In this document: positions 17,414 through 26,067 of the stretch, piece by piece
How positions within the stretch are numbered: the first letter of the stretch is position 1
How the letters are laid out: every line of letters begins with the position of its first letter
Assembly: GCA_020247545.1 (NCBI GenBank)
Contig: JADCIX010000074.1
Span: forward strand, 1-34,769
Origin: Rhodocyclaceae bacterium
Lineage (GTDB): Bacteria; Pseudomonadota; Gammaproteobacteria; Burkholderiales; Usitatibacteraceae
DNA: 34,769 nucleotides
Direction: 5' to 3'
Notes under the pieces: model-generated
Databases searched by the model: none
Seen by the model: the letters and a program-made list of their open reading frames with translations, nothing else
Told to the model about the DNA's origin: nothing
Position numbers and translations under genes: made by a program

Positions 17414-19987
17414 CTACTCAACGTCATCTTCTTCCGACTCAGCGACTTTTTGCAGACCAGTAAGTTTTGATCCTTCATCAAGATTGATCAACGTGACGCC
17501 CTGAGTTGAACGTCCCATTTCACGCACTTGTTTAACCTTCGTGCGAATCAGCACCCCCGCCGTCGTAATCATCATGATTTCATCATCGGGGCGCACCAGC
17601 ACCGCGGCAACAACCTTGCCGTTGCGGGCGGATGTTTGGATCGCAATCATGCCTTGGGTACCACGTCCGTGACGCGTGTATTCCGAGATCGCCGTGCGTT
17701 TTCCGTAACCAAACTCGGTCGCGGTCAACACGGAATCTTCTTCGTTCTCAGCCACCAACATGGAGATGACTTTGCCGCCCTTGGCCAAGTTCATACCACG
17801 TACACCACGCGTGTCGCGCCCCATCGAGCGGACATCAGACTCTTCGAAACGTACTGCTTTACCTTCGTTCGAGAACAACATCACATCATGTTTGCCATCG
17901 GTCAGCGCAACACCAATCAAGGAGTCGCCGTCATCGAGCGCGATGGCGATGATGCCGGCCTTACGCGGGTTGGCAAAATCCGACAGCGCGGTCTTCTTCA
18001 CCGTTCCTTCGGAAGTCGCAAAGAATACAAAGCGGTCGTCGCGGAATTCCTTGATTGGCAGCACGGTGGAGATTTTTTCGCCCGGCTGGAGCTGCAGCAA
18101 GTTGACGATCGGCTTGCCGCGGGATCCACGCGAACCGAGTGGAATTTCGTACACCTTCAACCAGTACACACGCCCTTTGTTGGAGAAACAAAGCACGTAG
18201 TCGTGGGTCTTGGCGATAAACAGGTTCTCGATGAAATCATCGTCTTTGGTCGCGGTCGCTTGTTTGCCGCGTCCGCCGCGCTTTTGTGCACGATAATCTG
18301 CCACCGGCTGGTACTTTACATAGCCGGTATGTGACATGGTCACCACTACGTCCTCGTTGGCGATCAAATCTTCGATGGACATTTCCTGACCATTCGCCAC
18401 GATTTCTGAACGACGTTTGTCGCCAAACTGTGTTTTGATTTCTTTCAACTCACTCAAGATGATCGCGGTGACACGGTGCGGCTTGGACAAGATGTCGAGC
18501 AAGTCGGCAATCTTTTCCATGATCTCTTTGTACTCCGCGACAATCTTGTCCTGCTCAAGACCAGTCAAGCGTTGCAACTGCATCTCAAGGATGCGCTGCG
18601 CTTGTGTCTCGGACAAACGATACCCGCTGGTGCCTAAGCCAAACTCTTTCGGCAGGCCTTCCGGGCGGAACGCCTCGGATTGGTCTCCAGCCGCTCTAGC
18701 AAGCATTTCCTCAACCAGCGCCGAGCGCCAAACGCGGCCCATTAACTTGATTTTGGCTTCCGCAGGCGTCTGCGCCGATTTAATCAACTCGACTATCTCA
18801 TCGACGTTCGATAACGCAACTGCCAAGCCTTCCAGCACATGCCCACGTTCACGCGCCTTGCGCAATTCGAAAACGGTGCGGCGTGTAACGACTTCACGAC
18901 GGTGCCGCAAGAACGCATCGAGAAACTGCTTGAGGTTCAAGAGGCGCGGCTGGCCGTCGACCAGCGCCACCATGTTCATACCGAACGACTCTTGCATCTG
19001 CGTCATTTTGTAGAGATTGTTCAACACAATCTCTGGCACCTCGCCGCGCTTCAGCTCAATGACTGCGCGCATTCCAGACTTGTCGGACTCGTCGCGCAGA
19101 TCGGATACACCTTCCAGCTTCTTGTCGCGGACCAGCTCACCAATTTTTACCAGCAGGTTCGCCTTGTTTACTTGGTACGGCAGTTCGTCGATGATAATCG
19201 CCTGACGGTTACCTTTTTCCAAGTCTTCAAAGTGGCAACGCGCGCGCATGATGCAGCGACCGCGGCCAGTGCGGTAACCATCACGCACGCCGTCGATGCC
19301 GTAGATGATGCCCGCAGTGGGGAAATCTGGCGCTTTAACAATATCAATCAGATCTTCAAGGTCAACCGCCGGATTTTCGAGTACGCGCAAACAGGCATCA
19401 ATCGTGTCAGAAAGATTATGCGGCGGGATGTTGGTTGCCATCCCGACTGCGATACCGGTCGCACCATTTACCAGCAGATTGGGGAAGCGCGCGGGTAACA
19501 CCAGCGGCTCCATTTCCTTGCCGTCATAGTTCGGGCCGAAGTCGACGGTGTCTGAATCGATGTCAGCCATCAACTCAGACGAAATTTTCTGCATACGGCA
19601 TTCGGTGTAACGCATTGCAGCCGCATTATCACCGTCAACTGAACCAAAATTTCCCTGCCCGTCAACCAGCATATAGCGCAGTGAAAACGGCTGGGCCATG
19701 CGCACCAAGGTGTCATAAATTGCCGTATCGCCATGCGGGTGGTACTTACCCATCACATCACCGACGATGCGTGCGCATTTCACAAAAGGTCGGTTATGAA
19801 CGTTGTTGACCTCTTGCATCGCATATAGCACCCGGCGGTGTACCGGCTTCAACCCGTCGCGGGCATCAGGCAGCGCGCGGCTAACAATAACGCTCATTGA
19901 GTAATCAAGAAAACTCTTGCGCATCTCTTCTTCGATGCTGATCGGCAATGTTTCTTTGGCAAAAGAGGGGATGAGTGGATCGGTCAC
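17414..19987 (-). CDS. gyrA: DNA gyrase subunit A
   Basis: Subunit A cuts and rejoins DNA during negative supercoiling. I prefer the GTG at 19987 ([22 protein letters not shown], 857 residues), since family alignment begins at [11 protein letters not shown] codons at 20083 and 20080 would add about 32 residues without family character. Neither start has a convincing ribosome site. The active-site tyrosine is in AAMRYTE. The quinolone-determining region has Thr88 (this numbering) in HGDTAIYD at the E. coli Ser83 position, while the Asp87 equivalent is kept. Thr there is wild type in many species. The GyrA box QKRGGRGK is present, which separates it from ParC, and the C-terminal beta-pinwheel is complete. 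Confidence 0.95.
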   Translation of the reverse strand: MTDPLIPSFAKETLPISIEEEMRKSFLDYSMSVIVSRALPDARDGLKPVHRRVLYAMQEVNNVHNRPFVKCARIVGDVMGKYHPHGDTAIYDTLVRMAQPFSLRYMLVDGQGNFGSVDGDNAAAMRYTECRMQKISSELMADIDSDTVDFGPNYDGKEMEPLVLPARFPNLLVNGATGIAVGMATNIPPHNLSDTIDACLRVLENPAVDLEDLIDIVKAPDFPTAGIIYGIDGVRDGYRTGRGRCIMRARCHFEDLEKGNRQAIIIDELPYQVNKANLLVKIGELVRDKKLEGVSDLRDESDKSGMRAVIELKRGEVPEIVLNNLYKMTQMQESFGMNMVALVDGQPRLLNLKQFLDAFLRHRREVVTRRTVFELRKARERGHVLEGLAVALSNVDEIVELIKSAQTPAEAKIKLMGRVWRSALVEEMLARAAGDQSEAFRPEGLPKEFGLGTSGYRLSETQAQRILEMQLQRLTGLEQDKIVAEYKEIMEKIADLLDILSKPHRVTAIILSELKEIKTQFGDKRRSEIVANGQEMSIEDLIANEDVVVTMSHTGYVKYQPVADYRAQKRGGRGKQATATKDDDFIENLFIAKTHDYVLCFSNKGRVYWLKVYEIPLGSRGSRGKPIVNLLQLQPGEKISTVLPIKEFRDDRFVFFATSEGTVKKTALSDFANPRKAGIIAIALDDGDSLIGVALTDGKHDVMLFSNEGKAVRFEESDVRSMGRDTRGVRGMNLAKGGKVISMLVAENEEDSVLTATEFGYGKRTAISEYTRHGRGTQGMIAIQTSARNGKVVAAVLVRPDDEIMMITTAGVLIRTKVKQVREMGRSTQGVTLINLDEGSKLTGLQKVAESEEDDVE

Positions 19988-20587
19988 GACTGGGCTCTTA
20001 TTCGATTTAAAAAGTGTGGCATTGAAGACATCACTGAGGCATGCCAAGAAATTGCCAATAGCGCTATGAGTGCGCACCATCACACACGAGGTGGTAAATC
20101 AAGCCCTTGATTTATAAGGGTTTTACGCCGCTCACAGATGACAAATTTACCACATTCGCCGGCGTTTGACCACAGTTGATCCGCCAAACCACTATCGGTG
20201 GAGTCGAAACATAGTGACGCACACAATTAGTTGTGCTTTCCCGACACCGCCATAAAACTGGCACAAACTGTTGTTATTGTGCAACGATCACAGACGCATG
20301 CAGCGACTTGGGGCGTCCAAGGTTGTGCCCGTCTCCAGCTATCGTGTATGATTTCTGAGTTCTCCAAGGGCGTGTGCTGGGCGTTATGTACGAGCCGGTT
20401 TCGGCAATGTGTTTCGATAACGCATCCGCCAACGATGCCGTGGTGAGTTTTGACTTTGCACCATAAGCCAGCAGCGTCCAGTTTTGCTGCCCCGGCAGAT
20501 CCGCTTGTCGGAACGGGTAGTTTGAAGTGGATTTGCCGAAGTTTCTCGACGACAAAAAATTTTCCAATCTCTTGGGAGTAACACCAA
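19988..20587. other. Divergent intergenic region gyrA/ompA
   Basis: About 500-600 bases without a convincing gene separate the divergent gyrA and ompA-like genes. A long minus-strand frame here overlaps the ompA gene and has no family character. The region holds a short inverted repeat CACAA-TTAG-TTGTG at 20222-20235, and GCACAA/TTGTGC at 20261-20282. A candidate promoter for ompA lies at 20323-20352. An AT-rich stretch at 20100-20150 probably contains the gyrA promoter, but I cannot pick the boxes with confidence. Confidence 0.5.
20323..20352 (+). promoter_or_regulatory. Candidate sigma-70 promoter of the ompA-like gene
   Basis: TTGTGC at 20323-20328 and TATGAT at 20347-20352 are spaced 18 bases apart, a fair match to sigma-70. 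Transcription would begin near 20360, leaving a 5' untranslated region of about 225 bases. That length is unusual but common for abundant outer-membrane protein messages controlled by small RNAs. Experimental support is lacking. Confidence 0.45.
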
Positions 20588-21217
20588 ATGAAGAATTCCC
20601 TGATCGCCAAGTTGACCGCAACCGCCGCCATGTTGGGGGCGGTCGCCGCATACGCTGGCGTAACACCGAACTTGGTCGACGCTTCGGGCACGCCGGTGCG
20701 TGATGCCTCGGGCGCTTGCGTCCAAACAAGCGGCATCAACCACCCTGATTGCATGCCGAAGAAAGTGGAGCCGCCAAAGCCGCCGGCACCACCACCTGCG
20801 CCAAAACCGGTTGAAGTACCAAAACCGGTTGAAGTGCCAAAACCAGCCCCTCAGCCTGTCAAGGTGGCGGTCACTATCCAGGCCGAAGCGCTGTTCGATT
20901 TTGACAAGTCCGTCCTGAAGCCGGATGGCAAGAAATCAATCGACGAAGCGATCGCCAAGATGAAGACAGTCGATGTCGAAATGGTCATTGCAACCGGTCA
21001 TACCGACTCCATCGGCACCGATGCTTACAACCAGAAACTGTCTGAGCGTCGCGCAACGACGGTCAAGGAGTACATGGTTTCGCAAGGCATCCCCGCTGCG
21101 AAGATCACGACCCTCGGCAAAGGTGAAACCCAGCCAGTTGCTACCAACAAAACCGCTGAAGGCCGCGCAAAGAACCGCCGCGTCGACATTGAGTTCAAGG
21201 GCGTCCAAACCAAGTAA
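20588..21217 (+). CDS. OmpA-family outer-membrane/peptidoglycan-binding protein
   Basis: The product has 209 residues. A signal peptide (about 1-23, ending AAYA) is followed by a short region with two cysteines, then a proline-rich hinge with tandem PKPVEV units at about 60-92. The OmpA C-terminal domain starts near IQAEALFDFDKSVLKPDG. TGHTDSIGTDAYNQKLSERR and the NRRVDIEF end are the peptidoglycan-binding motifs. There is no eight-stranded barrel, so it is the small soluble-domain type found before ubiG in Burkholderiales, probably tethering the envelope. GGGAG seven bases upstream of the ATG is a good ribosome site, and a strong terminator follows. Confidence 0.92.
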   Translation: MKNSLIAKLTATAAMLGAVAAYAGVTPNLVDASGTPVRDASGACVQTSGINHPDCMPKKVEPPKPPAPPPAPKPVEVPKPVEVPKPAPQPVKVAVTIQAEALFDFDKSVLKPDGKKSIDEAIAKMKTVDVEMVIATGHTDSIGTDAYNQKLSERRATTVKEYMVSQGIPAAKITTLGKGETQPVATNKTAEGRAKNRRVDIEFKGVQTK

Positions 21218-21233
21218 TTGGGCAAACTGGCAG

Positions 21234-21258
21234 AAAAGCCCCGCACTGCGGGGCTTTT
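21234..21258 (+). terminator. Rho-independent terminator after the ompA-like gene
   Basis: A GCCCCGC/GCGGGGC stem with a 3-nt loop is flanked by A's and followed by six T's. The same stem sequence ends comEA at 1715-1741. It lies about 16 bp past the stop and isolates the ompA message from mtaD. Confidence 0.92.
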
Positions 21259-21291
21259 TTGTTTTTGCCGCGCTAGGTACGTCTTTCATTT

Positions 21292-22599
21292 ATGACACAA
21301 ATTCTTTCCGCACGCTGGGTGATACCGGTAGAGCCGCTAACCGTGCTTGAGCAACATTCAGTCGTTCTCGACGCAGGCACCATCACTGCGGTGCTACCGA
21401 CTCCGGAGGCACGCCAGCAGTTTCCGAACGCGACGGAAACGGTGCTTGCGAATCATGCACTCATTCCGGGACTGGTGAACTTGCACACCCACGCCGCGAT
21501 GACACTGATGCGGGGCCTTGCGGATGATACGCCGTTGATGACCTGGCTTCAGCAGCACATCTGGCCTGTCGAATCCAAGCACCTGTCTGAATCCTACGTC
21601 GGTGCGGGCACCCAGCTAGCCTGCGCCGAAATGTTGCGTAGCGGCACCACATGTTTTGCCGACATGTATTTCTACCAAGACACCGCCGCCAAGGTCGTAC
21701 GCTCGACGGGCATGCGGGCTGCATTGGGCGGTGCCGTATTGGAATTTCCGACGCCCTACGCGGCTGACGCAGACGCCTATATTGCACGCGCGTTGTCCTC
21801 GCGCGATGAATTTGCGGTCGATGCAAAACTCAAGCTGATGGTGACGCCGCACGCGCCGTACACCGTGTCGGACACCACGTTTCAGAAGTTGGTGATGATT
21901 GCCAACGAGATGGACGATCTTCTGTTGATGTGCCATATCCACGAGACGGCCAACGAGCCTACAGAGAGCGAAAAGCAATACGGTATCCGGCCCATTGAGC
22001 GCCTTGAGCGCCTCGGCGTCTTGGGCCCCAACCTAATCGCCGTGCATTGCGTCCACCTGAATTCCAGCGAGATTGCGCTCTTTAGGGAACGGGGAGTCCA
22101 CGTTGCGCACTGCCCCTCTTCGAATTTGAAACTCGCGAGTGGTATCGCACCGATCAATGCGATGGTTGAGGCTGGTGTCAACGTCGGCATCGGCACAGAC
22201 GGCTGCGCCTCCAGCAACCGCCTCGATATGTTTGCCGAAACAAGGCTCGCGACACTGCTGCAAAAGGGTGTGAGCGGAGACGCCGCCGCGTTACCGGCGC
22301 TGCACGCCTTGCAAATGGCGACGCTCAACGGCGCAAAAGCGTTACAGTGGGATCGCGTCATCGGCTCACTCAAACCGGGCAAAGCCGCAGATATCGTTGC
22401 GGTTGACTTGAACTCAATTGAGACCACGCCTTGTTACGATCCGGCATCACACCTGTGGCACGCTGCGGGTCGCGAGCATGTGACGCATGTTTGGGTAGAT
22501 GGGGAACTGCTGCTCGACAATCGTGCACTAACCACGATGGATCTGGAAGCCATTCGTGCCGAGAGCGCCACCTGGGGTGAACGCTTCCGCGTGCATTAA
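21292..22599 (+). CDS. mtaD: 5-methylthioadenosine/S-adenosylhomocysteine deaminase (TRZ/ATZ family amidohydrolase)
   Basis: This metal-dependent amidohydrolase has 435 residues. Metal ligands are visible in GLVNLHTHAAMTLMRG (HxH, about residues 66-68), in CHIHETANE, in AVHCVHLN and in GIGTDGCASSN (the Asp that activates water). The C-terminal LKPGKAADIVAVDL belongs to the composite beta domain. Family members deaminate methylthioadenosine or S-adenosylhomocysteine to inosine derivatives. That fits a place beside ubiG, an SAM-dependent methyltransferase that produces S-adenosylhomocysteine. Exact substrate cannot be told from sequence; guanine or triazine hydrolases are close relatives. Confidence 0.85.
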   Translation: MTQILSARWVIPVEPLTVLEQHSVVLDAGTITAVLPTPEARQQFPNATETVLANHALIPGLVNLHTHAAMTLMRGLADDTPLMTWLQQHIWPVESKHLSESYVGAGTQLACAEMLRSGTTCFADMYFYQDTAAKVVRSTGMRAALGGAVLEFPTPYAADADAYIARALSSRDEFAVDAKLKLMVTPHAPYTVSDTTFQKLVMIANEMDDLLLMCHIHETANEPTESEKQYGIRPIERLERLGVLGPNLIAVHCVHLNSSEIALFRERGVHVAHCPSSNLKLASGIAPINAMVEAGVNVGIGTDGCASSNRLDMFAETRLATLLQKGVSGDAAALPALHALQMATLNGAKALQWDRVIGSLKPGKAADIVAVDLNSIETTPCYDPASHLWHAAGREHVTHVWVDGELLLDNRALTTMDLEAIRAESATWGERFRVH

Positions 22600-22617
22600 A
22601 TTGAGAGGACACTGCTC

Positions 22618-23346
22618 GTGAGTAATGCTGCAAATCCAAATGTTGACCCACTCGAACTCGCCAAATTTGGTGCCCTGGCGGCGCGTTGGTGGGACCCGAC
22701 CAGCGAATTCAAACCGCTGCATGACATCAATCCTCTGCGTCTGAACCACATTGACAAACTGGTGGGTTTGGCTGGCAAACGCGTCATTGACGTCGGTTGC
22801 GGCGGAGGCATCCTTTCCGAGTCCATGGCCTTGAAGGGCGCAGATGTGGTCGGCATCGACCTCTCCGAAAAGCCCCTGAAGGTTGCAAAATTACACAAAC
22901 TTGAGACCTTGTCCAAAGGCAAAGCGCTTGCACTTGATTATCGGCTCACCTCGGCCGAAGACATGGCCGCTGAACAACCGGGGCAATTCGACTGCGTTGC
23001 ATGTCTGGAAATGTTGGAGCACGTGCCGGACCCTGCTTCGACCATCCGCGCCTGTGCGGCACTGGCCAAGCCAGGTGGATGGCTATTTTTTTCCACGCTA
23101 AATCGCAATCCGAAGTCATTTTTGTTCGCCATCGTCGGCGCAGAGTACGTACTGCAGTTATTGCCCAAAGGAACGCACGAGTACCGCCGGTTTATCACCC
23201 CAGCGGAGCTATCGGGCATGGCCAGACAAGCCGACCTGAGCGTCGCCGAATTCACCGGCATGACTTACAATCCCTTTACCAAGGTCTACCGTCTGGGCAA
23301 CGATGTGTCGGTCAACTACATGATGGCGTGTCGTAAGTTTGGCTGA
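22618..23346 (+). CDS. ubiG: Ubiquinone biosynthesis O-methyltransferase
   Basis: UbiG carries out both O-methylations of ubiquinone synthesis. The 242 residues start at GTG 22618, preceded by GAGAGG. The SAM-binding motif I VIDVGCGGGILSESMA lies at about residues 54-69. LEMLEHVPDP, KPGGWLFFSTLNRNPKS and the GTHEYRRFITP segment are typical of UbiG. It begins 18 bp after mtaD, so co-transcription is likely. Confidence 0.95.
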   Translation: MSNAANPNVDPLELAKFGALAARWWDPTSEFKPLHDINPLRLNHIDKLVGLAGKRVIDVGCGGGILSESMALKGADVVGIDLSEKPLKVAKLHKLETLSKGKALALDYRLTSAEDMAAEQPGQFDCVACLEMLEHVPDPASTIRACAALAKPGGWLFFSTLNRNPKSFLFAIVGAEYVLQLLPKGTHEYRRFITPAELSGMARQADLSVAEFTGMTYNPFTKVYRLGNDVSVNYMMACRKFG

Positions 23347-23380
23347 TGCCTCGGGCGCGCGACACAAACACGATCCAAAC

Positions 23381-24589
23381 ATGAGTCAACCAACAGCGCA
23401 TCAATTGAAATCCGGACGCCGAGCCTTTCTCAAAGGCACGTCCGCACTAGCGCTAGCAGCATTGCCCGGCATTGCGTCGCGCGCGCGCGCGCAATCTGCG
23501 CAACAAAGGCTCGTCGTAATGGTTTACCTGAAGGGTGGCAACGACGGTTACAATACGCTCGCACCAGTTACCAATTCCCGCTATCGCAGGCTACGCCCCA
23601 ACCTCGCGCAGTCCCGCGAACAGGTGCTGATGCTTAACGAAACTCACGGATTGCACCGCAGCCTCGACGCGCTGCTTCCGCTCTGGCAAGACAATCAGCT
23701 AGCCATCCTGCAAGGGATTGGCCAGCAAGACGTCACCAACCAGCACTACCGCGATGCAGAAACCCTTTTCACCGCATCGCGACCGGATGAATTTCTGGTC
23801 GAAGGCTGGATGACACGCGCGTTAAACCAAAATGTGCAGCTCAAGCACAGCAACATCGATGTCGTCGCTTTCGGCGATTTGGACATTCGGGAAGCTGATC
23901 CGATGGGCCCGTTCCGTGGTGGAAACGCGGCGGTCGGCGTGGTCAATATGCTTTATCCCAAAGAGTGGCAGGCGCGCCATCGCGTATCGGAAACTGCCCA
24001 TCTCACCACTACCAAAGCGGGGCAGGCCGCAGAGACCTTTACACTCGACTCCGCGTCAACACTCAAGACAACTTTCCCCGGTGATTCATTCGGAGCCGCG
24101 CTGCAATCCACGGTCGAATTGGCAGCAGCCGGTAAAGCGCCTCCGGTCGTTCACATCACCCTCAACGCTGAGGATGGTGACCAGCACAATGCGTTTGATA
24201 CCCATTGGACACAACTCAAGTTCCACGGCCCCGTGTTGGAACGGCTAGCCAAAGGGTTGGCGGCGTTTCGTCGAGGAATGCAAGAAATCGGTCAATGGGA
24301 CGACACGCTGGTGTTTACCTACGACGAGTTTGGCCGCAGCCCAAAAGAAAATGCTGAAGGCGGAACCCATCACGGCTGGTCGAGTGTGCATTTCGCCATG
24401 GGTGGTCGCGTAAATGGCGGACTCATCGGTGAGGCAATGCCGGTGGTTGACGTGTTCCAAATTGATGGCCCTCCGCCGGTAATCGACTACCGTGCGTTGT
24501 ACACCACCGTCATCGAAAACTGGTGGGGGGGAAGTGCGAACGGCGTGTTCGCCAAACGCTTCAAGCCCCTTCCGCTGCTGCGCGCGTAG
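23381..24589 (+). CDS. DUF1501 protein with Tat signal
   Basis: The product has 402 residues from the ATG at 23381; a TTG at 23339 overlapping ubiG is an alternative. Residues 13-19 (RRAFLKG) and the hydrophobic stretch to ARA near 37 form a twin-arginine signal peptide, so the protein is exported folded. The body shows DUF1501 features: LVVMVYLKGGNDGYNTLAP, QDVTNQHYRDAETLF-like segments, and FTYDEFGRSPKENAEGGTHH near the C-terminus. DUF1501 is related to the alkaline phosphatase/sulfatase fold, but no substrate is established. It sits between ubiG and gph, which are usually adjacent in relatives, and may have been inserted there. The run of CG dinucleotides at 23477-23493 falls inside the signal peptide. 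Confidence 0.85.
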   Translation: MSQPTAHQLKSGRRAFLKGTSALALAALPGIASRARAQSAQQRLVVMVYLKGGNDGYNTLAPVTNSRYRRLRPNLAQSREQVLMLNETHGLHRSLDALLPLWQDNQLAILQGIGQQDVTNQHYRDAETLFTASRPDEFLVEGWMTRALNQNVQLKHSNIDVVAFGDLDIREADPMGPFRGGNAAVGVVNMLYPKEWQARHRVSETAHLTTTKAGQAAETFTLDSASTLKTTFPGDSFGAALQSTVELAAAGKAPPVVHITLNAEDGDQHNAFDTHWTQLKFHGPVLERLAKGLAAFRRGMQEIGQWDDTLVFTYDEFGRSPKENAEGGTHHGWSSVHFAMGGRVNGGLIGEAMPVVDVFQIDGPPPVIDYRALYTTVIENWWGGSANGVFAKRFKPLPLLRA

Positions 24590-24591
24590 CC

Positions 24592-25272
24592 TTGGTCAAC
24601 GACCTCTTACCATCACCGCGCGCGGTGCTGTTTGATTTCGACGGCACCTTTGCCGACACCGCACCGGATATGGCGTTTGCGGCAAATTTGCTTCGAAACG
24701 CCCGTGGATTGGACAGTTTGCCACTTTCTGACTACCGACCACACGTGTCGCGTGGTGGCCGCGGCATGATCGGTGTGGCCTTCAACAAGACACCCGATGA
24801 TGGCGAATTCGCGGCCCTTCGAGATGAATTCCACGATGTCTACGAAGCGAATCTTTGTCAGGGCACAACATTTTTTGACGGCATTGAAGAGACCATTGCC
24901 GAACTGGAACGGCGCACAATTGCTTGGGGTATTGTCACCAACAAGGCGACGCGCTTCACCGATCCCTTGATGAGTCGTCTCGGCTTGGATGTCCGCGCGC
25001 ATTGTGTTGTGAGTGGCGACACAACGCCGCATACCAAACCGCACCCGGCTCCGCTGTTACACGCCGCACAATTGCTCAGTCTGCCGGCGAGCGAGTGCTG
25101 GTATGTGGGCGACGACGAGCGCGATATCGTCGCCGCCCACGCAGCAGGCATGATTGGTGTGGCAGCTGCGTATGGTTATCTTGGCGGGAGCAATCCAGAA
25201 AGTTGGGGCGCACAAATCAGCATCACGCGGCCTGCCGAGTTAGTTGCATTTCTACCGCCCGCCCTAATCTAA
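24592..25272 (+). CDS. gph: Phosphoglycolate phosphatase (HAD family)
   Basis: Gph hydrolyses 2-phosphoglycolate formed by DNA repair or RubisCO. The likely start is the TTG at 24592, three bases after the DUF1501 stop, giving 226 residues, the family's usual size. An ATG at 24523 would add residues that only shadow DUF1501. HAD motif I is DFDGTFADT, with Phe instead of the usual Leu. Motif II is GIVTNKATR, motif III is the lysine in TKPHPAPLLHA, and motif IV is YVGDDERDIVAAHAAGM. Near relatives include HAD enzymes such as MupP, so the substrate is inferred from context (ubiG-gph). Confidence 0.85.
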   Translation: MVNDLLPSPRAVLFDFDGTFADTAPDMAFAANLLRNARGLDSLPLSDYRPHVSRGGRGMIGVAFNKTPDDGEFAALRDEFHDVYEANLCQGTTFFDGIEETIAELERRTIAWGIVTNKATRFTDPLMSRLGLDVRAHCVVSGDTTPHTKPHPAPLLHAAQLLSLPASECWYVGDDERDIVAAHAAGMIGVAAAYGYLGGSNPESWGAQISITRPAELVAFLPPALI

Positions 25273-25281
25273 TGCTCGTGA

Positions 25282-25287
25282 GATAAT
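25282..25287 (+). promoter_or_regulatory. Candidate -10 box of ssrA
   Basis: GATAAT lies 16 bases before the mature tmRNA 5' end, just past the gph stop. No good -35 box is present at the right distance. The true start of transcription would be a few bases before 25303, with RNase P making the mature end. Confidence 0.3.
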
Positions 25288-25302
25288 CACGCCATCGATT
25301 TC

Positions 25303-25666
25303 GGGGCCGACCTGGTTTCGACGTGGGCATCAAAGCAGAACCGTGCATACCGAGGGGCAGAGTACCTCGTAAATACAACTGCAAACAAATAGTCGCAAAC
25401 GACGAAAACTACGCACTAGCCGCTTAATAACCGGCCGCGCTCTGCACTAGTGGGCCTCAACGCTAGGTATCGTAAGGTACAGCAGAGTCATTAACGAGGA
25501 TCGCTTCCTGCCGGGCTACTTGGTAGGGAGTTAAATTAAGGTGGCTAGCGTCGCGTCAGCCCGGCCATTGGCGTACGTGGGGCGAAATCAAATAATGGAA
25601 TCTAAGTATGTAGATCGGCCTGTAGAGGGCTTGCGGACGCGGGTTCGATTCCCGCCGGCTCCACCA
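25303..25666 (+). ncRNA. ssrA: tmRNA (ssrA)
   Basis: The 364-base gene encodes transfer-messenger RNA, which frees stalled ribosomes and tags the unfinished protein for degradation. The 5' end GGGGCCG pairs with CGGCTCC at 25656-25662 as the acceptor stem, followed by discriminator A and an encoded CCA. GGTTCGATTCCCGCC forms the T arm. The tag frame begins at GCA 25395 and reads ANDENYALAA, followed by two stops (TAATAA), ending in the LAA motif recognised by ClpXP. Both halves of the tRNA-like domain are contiguous, so this is the one-piece form. Confidence 0.98.
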
Positions 25667-25866
25667 CTAAACAACAAAGCCACCCTTGCGGTGGCTTTGT
25701 TGTTTGGGTGAGTCGGTGTGGATGAGACCCCGCCTTCGGGTTCGACTAAGGTCAGTCCGGTGGACTGGCCTTGGACGCACAAACGTAGTGAGTGCGGTCC
25801 TGAGCGTCAGCGAGGGATGCTGGGATCGCTTTAAGCGATGCCAGCACATTCCCGCCGGCTCCACCA
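25667..25866 (+). repeat. Array unit 1
   Basis: The unit contains the terminator at 25669-25705. An 11-bp stem with a 3-nt loop follows at 25748-25772 (AAGGTCAGTCC/GGACTGGCCTT). A GGAC-GCAC/GTGC-GGTCC hairpin lies at about 25773-25800. A two-part hairpin lies at 25818-25846 (TGCTGG/CCAGCA and ATCGCT/AGCGAT). The tmRNA-end copy is at 25848-25866. Confidence 0.85.
25669..25705 (+). terminator. ssrA terminator (first of three copies)
   Basis: A perfect stem AACAACAAAGCCACC/GGTGGCTTTGTTGTT closes over a short loop a few bases after the tmRNA CCA. Near-identical copies lie at 25869-25907 and 26070-26106, differing mainly in the loop (CTTGC versus CTCGC). Confidence 0.9.
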
Positions 25867-26067
25867 CTAAACAACAAAGCCACCCTCGCGGTGGCTTTGT
25901 TGTTTTTGAAGGGTCGGCGTGGATGAGAACCCGCATTCGGGTTCGACTAAGGTCAGTCCAGTGGACTGGCCTTGGACGCACAAACGCAGTGAGTGCGGTC
26001 CTGAGCGTCAGCGAGGGATGCTGGGATCGCTTTAGGCGATGCCAGCACATTCCCGCCGGCTCCACCA
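25867..26067 (+). repeat. Array unit 2
   Basis: Same plan as unit 1. Its segment after the terminator (GAAGGGTCGGCG) differs from units 1 and 3, which share GGGTGAGTCGGTG. The short hairpin at about 25929-25944 has a perfect AACCCG/CGGGTT stem here, against a mismatched one in the other units. Confidence 0.85.

Noticed and set aside
19703-19730. Thr at the GyrA Ser83 position as a quinolone-resistance mutation
   Set aside because: Thr is the wild-type residue there in many Proteobacteria, and the Asp87 equivalent is unchanged.
20231-20328. Three TTGTGC hexamers spaced 46 bp apart (20231, 20277, 20323)
   Set aside because: The even spacing is striking but the flanks do not match and a hexamer can recur by chance. 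One copy is better explained as a -35 box.
20227-20754. Minus-strand open frame of 175 codons between gyrA and ompA
   Set aside because: It overlaps the ompA-like gene start on the other strand and shows no domain, signal peptide or ribosome site.
23477-23493. CG dinucleotide run as a repeat or Z-DNA element
   Set aside because: It codes for the Arg/Ala end of the Tat signal peptide of the DUF1501 protein and is short.
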